Positions 43,472-51,728 of a stretch of 64,000 nucleotides of DNA are shown piece by piece. Origin of the DNA: Pseudomaricurvus hydrocarbonicus (GTDB taxonomy: Bacteria > Pseudomonadota > Gammaproteobacteria > Pseudomonadales > Cellvibrionaceae). The position numbers were made by a program, and so were the translations under genes. Position 1 is the first letter of the stretch. The number at the start of each line of letters is the position of its first letter. The stretch covers positions 62,001 through 126,000 of the forward strand of contig NZ_JAAONZ010000005.1 of assembly GCF_011602365.1 (NCBI RefSeq), given 5' to 3'. The notes under the pieces were generated by a model. It was not told the origin of the DNA. It saw nothing but the letters and a program-made list of their open reading frames with translations, and ran no database searches.

Positions 43472-44860
43472 ATGATTCTCGAAAACACCACCTTCGATGA
43501 ACTGGACCCCGGTGCATCGTTTGAGCACCGTCGCGTCTGCACGCTGGATGACCTCTATGTGTTTGCTGCGGTGTCTGGTAACCATAACCCAATGCATCTG
43601 CCCGATGACTCCGATGAAAGTGAGCTGCCGGTCGCTTCGGGGATCTGGTGCAGTTCCCTGATCTCGGCGGTGCTGGGCAATTATTTGCCCGGTCCGGGTA
43701 CGCTCTACCATTCGCAAGCGCTGAATTTTGTCGGTCGGGTGCACGCGGGGGATGAAGTGTTGATCAGAGTAACCGTGAAAACCAAGCATGCGGATGGCAC
43801 GGTGACTCTGGATACTGAAGTCCGTGATCTGGCAACGGATACCCTGGTTGTCCAGGGAGAGGTTGTGGTTATTGCGCCGACGCGTAAAATCACGTTTGAC
43901 GACGCCGGTCTGCCGGGGTTGGTGGTGCAGCGACACCGTCATTTCAGTGCCTTGATTCGAAAAGCAGAGCCACTTCCACCACTGGTGACAGCGGTCATTT
44001 GCCCGGAAGAAACAGAATCTCTCGAGGGTGCCTTGTTGGCAGCACGGCGCAAGATTATCACGCCGATTCTGGTGGGTAACCGCGATAAAATACTGCAGGC
44101 AGCTGCACAGTTGAATGAACACATTTCTGAATTTGAAATGGTCCACGCAGAGGGTGAAGCGGCGGCCGCGATCGCGGGTGTTGATCTGGTGACAGCGGGT
44201 AGGGCCGGGACCATCATGAAGGGGCACCTGCATACGGACATTCTGTTGCGCGCGGCCTTGCGCAAAACCGGAGGGTTGCGCCGCGGTCGTCGTTTTACCC
44301 ACACGTTTGTTATGGATGTCCCGGGCGTTGCTCATCCGTTACTGGTGACCGATGCCGCGATCAATATCGCGCCCGACCTGATGACCAAGGTGGACATCGT
44401 ACAAAACGCGATTGACCTCGCGATCTCCATGGGAATCGAAACTCCGAGAGTGGGTGTGCTCAGTGCGGTGGAACTGGTGAACCCGGCCATTGTTTCATCC
44501 ATGGACGCCGCATTGCTCTCCAAGATGGCCGATCGTGGGCAAATTAAGGGTGGCTTGGTGGAAGGTCCACTGGCCATGGATAATGCGGTGGATCCGGTTG
44601 CGGCCAGGTCCAAAGGCATCAAATCCATGGTGGCGGGCCACGCAGAAGTGCTGGTGGTTCCCGACTTGGACGCGGGCAACATGCTGGTAAAGCAACTGAC
44701 CTTTATGGCTGGCGCCGAAGCGGCGGGCGTGGTGCTCGGTGCCTCGGTGCCGATCATACTGACATCCAGAGCGGACGATGCCATGTCCCGTTTGGCCTCT
44801 TGCGCGGTGGCTGCAATTCACCAGGCGCGCCTGACCGATGACAAGCGGGGTCTGGTTTAA
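43472..44860 (+). CDS. Bifunctional enoyl-CoA hydratase (MaoC-like)/phosphate acetyl- or butyryltransferase
   Basis: 462 residues. The first 140 are a MaoC-type hotdog (FAAVSGNHNPMHL and the closing VQGEVVVIAPTRK). The remainder is a phosphotransacetylase/phosphotransbutyrylase domain: PEETESLEGALLAARRKIITPILVGN, then LMTKVDIVQNAIDLA and AGAEAAGVVLGASVPIILTSRADD. The whole architecture is a known fusion. It could hydrate a short enoyl-CoA and convert the acyl-CoA to an acyl phosphate. The next gene, acetate kinase, overlaps it by one base (TAATG), so acyl phosphate would give ATP. AGGA sits 6 nt before ATG 43472. Confidence 0.9.
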   Translation: MILENTTFDELDPGASFEHRRVCTLDDLYVFAAVSGNHNPMHLPDDSDESELPVASGIWCSSLISAVLGNYLPGPGTLYHSQALNFVGRVHAGDEVLIRVTVKTKHADGTVTLDTEVRDLATDTLVVQGEVVVIAPTRKITFDDAGLPGLVVQRHRHFSALIRKAEPLPPLVTAVICPEETESLEGALLAARRKIITPILVGNRDKILQAAAQLNEHISEFEMVHAEGEAAAAIAGVDLVTAGRAGTIMKGHLHTDILLRAALRKTGGLRRGRRFTHTFVMDVPGVAHPLLVTDAAINIAPDLMTKVDIVQNAIDLAISMGIETPRVGVLSAVELVNPAIVSSMDAALLSKMADRGQIKGGLVEGPLAMDNAVDPVAARSKGIKSMVAGHAEVLVVPDLDAGNMLVKQLTFMAGAEAAGVVLGASVPIILTSRADDAMSRLASCAVAAIHQARLTDDKRGLV

Positions 44861-46038
44861 TGCCGTCGCTGATACTGACCTTGAACGCGGGTTCATCATC
44901 GGTGAAATTTGCGCTTTTTACTTGCGGTCCGGAACCGGATCTTGTGGCCTCGGGGAAGGTTGAGCAGTTGGGACATGATGCTCAGTTATTGGCTCGCTGG
45001 GCAAATGAGCAGGTTATCGATGACTGTCGTATGACGCTGCATTCCGGGCAATTTCACGCGGTAGCGTTTGACGCTGTGTTTGATCTAATCCGACGTTGCC
45101 TGCCGGATGCGCACATCGTCGCGGTGGGGCATAGGGTGGTGCACGGAGGGATAGATTACACCCATCCGACGCTCATTGATGCGCAGGTTTTGGCAGACCT
45201 GGAGAATTTAACGCCGTTTGCGCCACTGCACGAACCTCACAATATTCGGGGTATTCGAGCTGCCGGCATGAGTTATAAGGCCGTCCCACAGATCGCCTGT
45301 TTCGACACGTCATTTCATCGCCAACACCCCTTTGTCAACGATGTGTTTGCACTGCCGCGTCGATATTACGAGCAGGGCGTGCGTCGTTACGGGTTTCACG
45401 GTTTGAGCTACGAATACATTGCCAATGCACTGGCGCAGACACTGCCTGAAGTATCGTCCGGATCTGTGATCGTGGCGCATTTGGGGAATGGGGCCTCTAT
45501 GTGTGGGTTGAAGGGGGGGCAGTCAATCGCGTCAACCATGGGATTCAGTGCGCTTGATGGCTTGCCTATGGGCACCCGCTGCGGGGAAATTGACCCAGGG
45601 GTGATCCTTTACATGTTGGACAATGAGGGCCTGTCGTCCGGGCAAATCTCCAACATCCTGTATAAAGAGTCCGGTCTGCTGGGTATTTCCGGCCTTTCCA
45701 ATGACATGCGTACACTGATCTCGTCGAACAGCCCAGCCGCCCGGCAAGCGGTGGATTACTTTGTCTATCGAGTCCGCTGCGAATTGGGCGGTCTGGCGGT
45801 CGCATTGGGCGGCTTGGATGCCTTAGTGTTCACGGGAGGCATTGGGGAACATCAGGCGTTAGTGCGAGAGCGAATCTGTGCACAACTGGAATGGTTGGGA
45901 GTCATCATTGATGGCTCTTTGAATGTCAAACATGCGTTTGATATCAGTGCCGAGACAAGCCCGGTGAGGGTGCTGGTCATACCAACCAATGAAGAGCTGG
46001 TCATTGCCCGTGCTGTCGCCAAGCACTTGTCAGGCTGA
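44860..46038 (+). CDS. ackA: Acetate (or short-acyl) kinase
   Basis: 392 residues. The ATP/acetate motifs are NAGSSSVKFALF near the N-terminus, GHRVVHGGIDYT, IACFDTSFH, HLGNGASMCGL and VFTGGIGEHQALVRERI. It turns acetyl phosphate and ADP into acetate and ATP. It overlaps the phosphotransacetylase fusion gene by one base. The pair forms a substrate-level ATP-generating unit fed by acyl-CoA overflow. Specificity for acetate versus propionate or butyrate is not certain. Confidence 0.93.
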   Translation: MPSLILTLNAGSSSVKFALFTCGPEPDLVASGKVEQLGHDAQLLARWANEQVIDDCRMTLHSGQFHAVAFDAVFDLIRRCLPDAHIVAVGHRVVHGGIDYTHPTLIDAQVLADLENLTPFAPLHEPHNIRGIRAAGMSYKAVPQIACFDTSFHRQHPFVNDVFALPRRYYEQGVRRYGFHGLSYEYIANALAQTLPEVSSGSVIVAHLGNGASMCGLKGGQSIASTMGFSALDGLPMGTRCGEIDPGVILYMLDNEGLSSGQISNILYKESGLLGISGLSNDMRTLISSNSPAARQAVDYFVYRVRCELGGLAVALGGLDALVFTGGIGEHQALVRERICAQLEWLGVIIDGSLNVKHAFDISAETSPVRVLVIPTNEELVIARAVAKHLSG

Positions 46039-46062
46039 TGAATTAAACCGCCGAATCAACGC

Positions 46063-46128
46063 ATCGTATAACTACATATAAATCGTATAACTACATATAA
46101 ATCGTATAACTACATATAAATCGTATAA
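46063..46128. repeat. 19-bp tandem repeat, three perfect units plus a partial fourth
   Basis: The unit ATCGTATAACTACATATAA repeats without change at 46063-46081, 46082-46100 and 46101-46119. A fourth copy starts ATCGTATAAG and decays. The array is AT-rich, directly after the acetate kinase gene. Confidence 0.92.
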
Positions 46129-46567
46129 GTTCGTATAAAAAGGCGAGTAAATTGATGCAAGGTTTCAATTAGGTCTCTTAGGGCATTAATGTCATTAAGC
46201 AACGCTGGAATAGAAGAAGACCTCAGTGGTCATTGAGTTGAAAAATCTGTCACACCAGCCATGACGGTAAGCTGCCATAAACATGACAGATGTTGAGCTG
46301 TGCACTCCAATCGCCAGTTTTTCAGAATCTGTTTGGTTGGCTTAAAAGACTTATCCGCCAAAGTCGTATCCACCTTGCAGAAAACATGGCCACTGTAACT
46401 CCTGCTTTTGTGTCAGTCGCGATTCCCCAAACGGATTGGCGTTAAGAGCCTCTTTACCCGGTGTTTTTCTTGCAGAGCCATCAGACCGATCTACACTAAG
46501 TCCTGTATCGCTGAATTGTGCGACCTGCGTTTAATCGGGGCGCCGATGATAACTTAAGGGACATAGT
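46129..46567. other. Intergenic region upstream of arylsulfatase
   Basis: No gene found. ATCTGTCA at 46245-46252 and TGACAGAT at 46284-46291 form an inverted repeat around a 31-nt spacer. The rest shows no clear promoter, though the arylsulfatase promoter must lie here. Confidence 0.4.
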
Positions 46568-48112
46568 ATGAAAGTTTCGATCTGGAATTTACTGTTGGCG
46601 TTATCAGCAATTGCGTTGGGACCGATGGCGTTTGCTGCAGACAAACCCAATATTGTGGTGATTTTTGGTGATGATGTCGGATACTGGAACCTGTCCGTGA
46701 ATAACGCGGGTATGATGGGCTACAAGACACCGAATATTGATCGGATTGCCAAAGAGGGCATGCGCTTTACCGATTATTATGCCGAACAATCCTGTACCGC
46801 AGGTCGCGCTGCGTTCATTACCGGACAGATGCCGGTGCGCACGGGCATGACCAAGGTGGGAGCGCCCGGAGCGGAACTGGGTATCCAGAAGGAAGACCCG
46901 ACCCTGGCTGAATTGTTGAAGCCACTGGGGTACGTCAGTGGCCAGTTTGGTAAAAACCATTTGGGGGACCGTGACGAGTTTTTGCCTACCAACCACGGCT
47001 TTGATGAGTTTTACGGCAACCTCTATCACCTCAATGCCGAAGAGGTACCGGAGAACCCCAATTACCCGAAGGACCCGGAGTTTCGCAAAAAATTCGGACC
47101 CCGTGGTGTGATTCACAGCACTGAAGACGGAAAAATCGAAGATACCGGCCCGCTGAACAAAAAGCGCATGGAAACGGCCGACACCGAGTTTCTGGAAGCG
47201 GCCACCACCTGGGTGGATAAACAGGTCAAAGCTGACAAGCCGTTCTTCCTGTGGTTCAACACCACCCGTATGCACTATGTCACCCATGTGCCACCCAAAT
47301 GGGCGGGTAAATCAGGCCTGAATGAATACGCCGATGGCATGATGCAGCACGATTTCGAGATCGGGCAGTTGCTGGATCATCTCGACAATCTGGGCATTGC
47401 CGATAACACCATCGTGATCTACACCACCGACAACGGCCCTCACTTTAACATGTGGCCCGACGGTGGTATCACGCCGTTTCGCGGTGAGAAGAACACCAAT
47501 TGGGAAGGTGGATATCGGGTGCCGTTCATGATCCGCTGGCCGGGTAAAATTAAGCCAGACTCCGTGTCCAACGAGATTGCCGCGCACAACGACTGGGTGC
47601 CTACCTTAATGGCTGCAGCTGGGGAGCCCGACATCAAGGCTAAGTTGCTTAAAGGCTATCGGGCGGCCGGCACCAACTACAACGTTTATCTGGATGGCTA
47701 CAATCTTTTGCCGCATATTACCGGTAAACCGGATGCGGGTGAGTGGCCACGCAAGGAGTTCTTCTACTGGAATGACGACGGACAGTTAGTGGCCATGCGC
47801 TATGACCGCTGGAAGTTGGTGTTCAAGGAGCAAACAGCGCACACGTTCCGTGTTTGGATGGAGCCTTTTGTGAGTCTGCGCGCGCCATTAGTGTTTGATC
47901 TGCGTATGGATCCGTTCGAGCGGGCCCAGAAAAATTCCAATACATACTACGAGTGGATGGAAGCGCAGCTGCAGTGGATGGTGGTACCGTCACAGCAGAT
48001 CGCTGGCAAGATGATAGAAACTTTCAAAAAGTACCCTCCACGGCAGAAACCCGCCTCGTTCAACCTGGATGAGGTGATGGAAGCCATGAGTAAGGGAGCG
48101 GGTGGTCGTTAA
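46568..48112 (+). CDS. Arylsulfatase (periplasmic)
   Basis: 514 residues with a signal peptide (LLLALSAIALGPMAFA). The metal-binding start IVVIFGDDVGYWN contains D35 and D36. The formylglycine motif is C76-T-A-G-R80, the Cys-type with Ala in place of Pro, which occurs in a known group of bacterial arylsulfatases and needs a formylglycine-generating enzyme. TTDNGPHFNMWPDGG and NTNWEGGYRVPFMIRWPG supply the rest of the site. It cleaves a sulfate ester in the periplasm. Its gene is followed by a strong terminator, so it is transcribed alone. Confidence 0.94.
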   Translation: MKVSIWNLLLALSAIALGPMAFAADKPNIVVIFGDDVGYWNLSVNNAGMMGYKTPNIDRIAKEGMRFTDYYAEQSCTAGRAAFITGQMPVRTGMTKVGAPGAELGIQKEDPTLAELLKPLGYVSGQFGKNHLGDRDEFLPTNHGFDEFYGNLYHLNAEEVPENPNYPKDPEFRKKFGPRGVIHSTEDGKIEDTGPLNKKRMETADTEFLEAATTWVDKQVKADKPFFLWFNTTRMHYVTHVPPKWAGKSGLNEYADGMMQHDFEIGQLLDHLDNLGIADNTIVIYTTDNGPHFNMWPDGGITPFRGEKNTNWEGGYRVPFMIRWPGKIKPDSVSNEIAAHNDWVPTLMAAAGEPDIKAKLLKGYRAAGTNYNVYLDGYNLLPHITGKPDAGEWPRKEFFYWNDDGQLVAMRYDRWKLVFKEQTAHTFRVWMEPFVSLRAPLVFDLRMDPFERAQKNSNTYYEWMEAQLQWMVVPSQQIAGKMIETFKKYPPRQKPASFNLDEVMEAMSKGAGGR

Positions 48113-48170
48113 GACTCAATAACGGATTGGGAGTGGATCACTCACTCCTGATTGGCCAAAACTCGCAGAG

Positions 48171-48202
48171 ATGCCCGGATTTGCATGAATTCGGGCATTT
48201 TT
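48171..48202 (+). terminator. Intrinsic terminator after arylsulfatase gene
   Basis: ATGCCCG (48171-48177) pairs with CGGGCAT (48192-48198), extended inward by weaker pairs around a GCAT loop, and is followed by a T-run. It lies 59 nt after the stop. Confidence 0.8.
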
Positions 48203-48283
48203 GTGTCTGATTTACCTTCCTGCCTGGTCGTAGATCAGTTCCGTCATCTTCCCTTAAATCTACACCTCTAAGCGCCTGCCGGC

Positions 48284-48361
48284 GTATATAATTACGGCGT
48301 AAAGAGTATTCGGGGCATCGCCAAACCCGCTTGCGCAAAGTGTATATAACGCCGCGTAAAG
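48284..48361. repeat. Two GTATATAA...CGTAAAG repeats before dehydratase gene
   Basis: GTATATAATTACGGCGTAAA starts at 48284 and GTATATAACGCCGCGTAAAG at 48342. The copies share GTATATAA and CGTAAAG with similar spacing and are 58 bp apart. Both contain a TATAAT/TATAAC-like -10. They are probably promoter or regulator sites for the gene at 48454. Confidence 0.55.
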
Positions 48362-48453
48362 TGCGGAGACCTCGGTAGGCAAGTCGCTTACTATTTTGCC
48401 AATCAACCCGTTATCGTATGAATTTTAATAATAATTGAAAGGAGTGAGGCCAC

Positions 48454-49647
48454 ATGTCTGCTGCTGTTGAGAACGAAAATCCGGTGACTTTGGATATGAG
48501 TGATGTCGACAAGTGGGTCGGCAAACCGGTGATCTTTGCCGAGTTATGGGATCCCTGTAATGCCACCGATATTCGCCGTTGGGTGCAGGCCATGGATTAC
48601 CCCAACCCGATTCACTGGAACGAAGAGTTTGCCCGTGAATCCGAATTTGGTGGCATTGTGGCACCTCAGTCATTCACAGTGGCCATGGACTACGGCCATG
48701 GTTGTCACCCGGCTTGTGTCGGGAATATCCCGGGCTCTCACCTGATTTTTGGCGGTGAAGAGTGGTGGTTTTACGGCACCCCGGTTCGCCCAGGCGACAA
48801 GCTGACCCAGAAGCGTCGTTTTGATGGCTATGACATCGCTGACACAAAATTTGCCGGCCCCACCGTCTTCTCCCGTGGTGATACGGTGCATCGCAACCAA
48901 AATGGTTCTTTGGTGGCTAAAGAGCGCTCAACGGCCATCCGTTACCTGATAGAAGAAGCCAGGAAGCGCGGTATGTACGACAAAGAGCAGCGCACGCCTA
49001 AAAAGTGGACGACCGAGGAGCTGGACGAAATCGCCCGCACCCGTATGGATTGGATCCTGTCAAACCGTGAAGGGGTTTCACCGCATTTCGAAGAAGTCCA
49101 GATTGGCGATAAATTGCGACGGCGTGTGGTAGGGCCACACTCCGTGGTGACCTTTGCACTGGAATGCCGTGCTCACCGTCAGAATATCTGGGGTACCTGG
49201 CGCTGGAATGCACCGGAAGGGGTTTACGATCCCGCCAAAGAAGATGCCGGATTTTCAGAAAACATGACCTACGATCACGAAGCCGGTCTGATTGATCCGC
49301 GTCAGAAAGACGGTCTTTATCACGGGCCGTCCAGTGGTCACATCAACCAGGATAAGGCTGAAAAAATTGGTATGGGAGGTGCCTACGGTTACGGTGCTTC
49401 CATGAGTGCCTGGTTCCACGACTACATGGCCTATTGGGCCGGTCATGAAGGCTACATCTGGCATTCGAAGTCTCAGTTCCGCATGCCAGCCTTTGAAGGG
49501 GATATAACCTACATTGACGGTGAGGTGATCGACAAAATTGAGCAGTCAGCCTATGGCATGCCAGTGGTACAGGTGAAAGTAAAGCAGACGACTCAGGATG
49601 GCGACGTCATTCTCAGTGCCATTGCTGAAATCGAACTGCCTTATTGA
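48454..49647 (+). CDS. Double-hotdog MaoC/FAS1-type acyl dehydratase
   Basis: 397 residues made of two hotdog domains. The first shows FAELWDPCNATDIRRWVQAMDYPNPIHWNEEFARESEFGGIVAPQSF, the FAS1-like dehydratase pattern; the second shows RRRVVGPHSVVTFALECRAHRQNIWG and a long C-terminal part. Such proteins hydrate or dehydrate acyl-CoA thioesters in lipid and sterol degradation. AAGGAG lies a few bases before ATG 48454. The synthetase gene follows 225 nt later in the same direction, separated by a hairpin. Confidence 0.85.
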   Translation: MSAAVENENPVTLDMSDVDKWVGKPVIFAELWDPCNATDIRRWVQAMDYPNPIHWNEEFARESEFGGIVAPQSFTVAMDYGHGCHPACVGNIPGSHLIFGGEEWWFYGTPVRPGDKLTQKRRFDGYDIADTKFAGPTVFSRGDTVHRNQNGSLVAKERSTAIRYLIEEARKRGMYDKEQRTPKKWTTEELDEIARTRMDWILSNREGVSPHFEEVQIGDKLRRRVVGPHSVVTFALECRAHRQNIWGTWRWNAPEGVYDPAKEDAGFSENMTYDHEAGLIDPRQKDGLYHGPSSGHINQDKAEKIGMGGAYGYGASMSAWFHDYMAYWAGHEGYIWHSKSQFRMPAFEGDITYIDGEVIDKIEQSAYGMPVVQVKVKQTTQDGDVILSAIAEIELPY

Positions 49648-49676
49648 TCAGCCCCCACTGCTGATTCGATAACCCG

Positions 49677-49713
49677 CTGCACAGCGTTATCCATCTTGCA
49701 TAACGCTGTGCAG
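49677..49713. terminator. 14-bp perfect inverted repeat after dehydratase gene
   Basis: CTGCACAGCGTTAT (49677-49690) and ATAACGCTGTGCAG (49700-49713) around a 9-nt loop, 29 nt after the stop. No T-run follows, so it may instead be a dyad operator or a transcript-stabilising hairpin. Confidence 0.6.
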
Positions 49714-49872
49714 GATTCCTGCTGCTCTGCAGGGCCTGTGAATGCAGAGTCTGTTCAACACAAGACCAACTCAACGGTTGGCTGGCGTCAGTTTTTCAGA
49801 GCAATGTTCAAAAATAATTTTTAACTTGAGTCTATATCAACAGCCTTTGCAACAAGAGGCACAGAGACAATA

Positions 49873-51618
49873 ATGATAAAAGCACAACCACTCTCTTTGT
49901 TCCACGCCATGCCTCTCAGTGAAGAGGAAGGCATTGGAGCACTCTCAATTCCGGGGTATCTTCGGGAAGTCACGCAACGCTACGCGGCGAGCGAAGCTGT
50001 TGTCATGCACTATGGGAAAAACTCCTCTGATGGTGCTCACACCGGCGATGTTCTGCGCTGGAGCTATCAGGATTTGTGGAACGAATCCGTTCGGGTTGCG
50101 AAAGCATTGATTGCCAATGGTGTCACTAAAGATACTCGCGTGGGTATTTTAATGACCAACCGGGCTGAATACCTAAGTGCCATGTTTGGTGCGGCCCTTG
50201 CCGGTGGCGTGTCTGTCGTATTCAGTACGTTTTCAACTCCGGATGAAATGAAGCATTTACTGAGTGTCTCGGATGTGTCGGTGTTACTGTTTGAAGACCA
50301 AGTGTTGAAAAAAGATTTTGCGGCGATGCTGACAGAACTTGAACCGGCAATTTTATCCGCAAAAGCCGGGACGATGTCTTCTGAGAATTTTCCGTTTTTA
50401 AAACGTCTGGTGTATCTGGATGGCGTGACTAAAACGGGCAATGCTGAATGCGATGTCTTTGCAATCGAAGCGATTGAATCCTGGGACTCGTTTTTACAAA
50501 CTGCCGAATTGATTTCAACCGAAGTGGTAGAGGCGAGAGCGGCAAAAGTGCATCCATCGGATGCCGGCGCCCTGTTTTTTTCATCAGGTACCACCAGTCT
50601 GCCGAAGGGTATTTTACATTCTCAACAGGCGTTCACGATTCAGTATTGGCGCTGGAAACGTTTGTGGAGACTGGATCAGCCAGCGCGCAGCTGGACCGGT
50701 AATGGTTTCTTCTGGTCAGGGCCGGTATCGATTATTGTGGGGACGGCGTTATCCACCGGTGGTGCAATAATTTTGCAACCATTGTTTGATGCCGACGAAG
50801 CCTTAGCGTTAATTGAAAAAGAAAAAGTGAGCTTGATGAATGGTCGGCCCCACCAGTGGGCACGTATGCAGGCAAGTCCTCGTTGGGCACAGGCGGATCT
50901 CAGCAGTCTTCGTCAGATCACCAAGGGTGAACTGATTATGGAGCACCCTACGGTCACGTCGACGTGGGAAATGCCCAATGCGTTTGGCACCACCGAGACC
51001 ATGAGTATTCTGAGTTCGTTTGTGCTGGGAGATCCGGCCAATGAAGACCCACGCAATTTCGGTGCTTTGTTACCAGGCAATATTATGAAGATTGTCGATC
51101 CTCTCATTGGAAACATTGTGCCTATGGGCGAGCGTGGTGAGGTTTGTATCAAAGGCCCGACCTTAATGAAAGGGTATCTGGGCAAATCTCCAGAAGAGAC
51201 TTTTGATGAAGACGGTTATTACCGTACCGGCGATGGCGGTTATATTGATGAAAACGGCCACCTGTTTTGGGAAGGGCGCCTGAATGACATCATCAAAACC
51301 GGCGGAGCCAATGTGTCACCGGAAGAAGTTGATACGGTCATTGGAAATTATCCCGGCGTTAAGCGCTCGCAAACCGTTGGTGTACCTCACGAGACCCTCA
51401 GTGAAATGGTGGTGGCCTGTATTGTGCCGGTTGACGGTGCAACCCTGGATGAGGAAGAAATGATTGCCTTTCTCAAGCAGAAGTTGGCCAGTTTTAAAGT
51501 CCCGCGGAAAGTGTTGTTCTTTGCTGAAGACGAATTTTCTCTTACCGGTAATGAAAAAGTCAAAGCCAGCGACATTCGACAAATGGCAACAGAGCGTTTG
51601 GCGGCAGTGACGCAATAG
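49873..51618 (+). CDS. AMP-dependent acyl-CoA synthetase/ligase
   Basis: 581 residues of the ANL superfamily. The ATP loop is ALFFSSGTTSLPKGILHSQQ; the adenylate-site motif is NAFGTTETMSI; the hinge is YRTGDGGYIDENGHLFWEGRLNDIIKTGGANVSPEEVD; the catalytic Lys near the end is in LTGNEKVKASDI. It activates a carboxylic acid to its CoA thioester. The position after the dehydratase and near the acyl-CoA dehydrogenases suggests it feeds the same beta-oxidation-like route. A terminator lies between it and the convergent MFS gene. Confidence 0.92.
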   Translation: MIKAQPLSLFHAMPLSEEEGIGALSIPGYLREVTQRYAASEAVVMHYGKNSSDGAHTGDVLRWSYQDLWNESVRVAKALIANGVTKDTRVGILMTNRAEYLSAMFGAALAGGVSVVFSTFSTPDEMKHLLSVSDVSVLLFEDQVLKKDFAAMLTELEPAILSAKAGTMSSENFPFLKRLVYLDGVTKTGNAECDVFAIEAIESWDSFLQTAELISTEVVEARAAKVHPSDAGALFFSSGTTSLPKGILHSQQAFTIQYWRWKRLWRLDQPARSWTGNGFFWSGPVSIIVGTALSTGGAIILQPLFDADEALALIEKEKVSLMNGRPHQWARMQASPRWAQADLSSLRQITKGELIMEHPTVTSTWEMPNAFGTTETMSILSSFVLGDPANEDPRNFGALLPGNIMKIVDPLIGNIVPMGERGEVCIKGPTLMKGYLGKSPEETFDEDGYYRTGDGGYIDENGHLFWEGRLNDIIKTGGANVSPEEVDTVIGNYPGVKRSQTVGVPHETLSEMVVACIVPVDGATLDEEEMIAFLKQKLASFKVPRKVLFFAEDEFSLTGNEKVKASDIRQMATERLAAVTQ

Positions 51619-51677
51619 CCTTGAATGGACAGCTGTCGAGTAAAGTGTAAGATTCGACGCAATCAAAAGCGTGTCAG

Positions 51678-51711
51678 AAAAAGGGAGCCAGCGAAAGCCA
51701 GCTCCCTTTTT
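51678..51711. terminator. Bidirectional terminator between synthetase and MFS genes
   Basis: AAAAAGGGAGC (51678-51688) and GCTCCCTTTTT (51701-51711) form an 11-bp stem with A- and T-runs on both sides, so it ends transcripts from either strand. Confidence 0.9.
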
Positions 51712-51728
51712 ACATTTAGGCAATCCTG

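Noticed and set aside
46039-46567. CRISPR array in the repeat-containing gap
   Set aside because: The 19-bp units are directly abutting with no unique spacers, and there are no cas genes.
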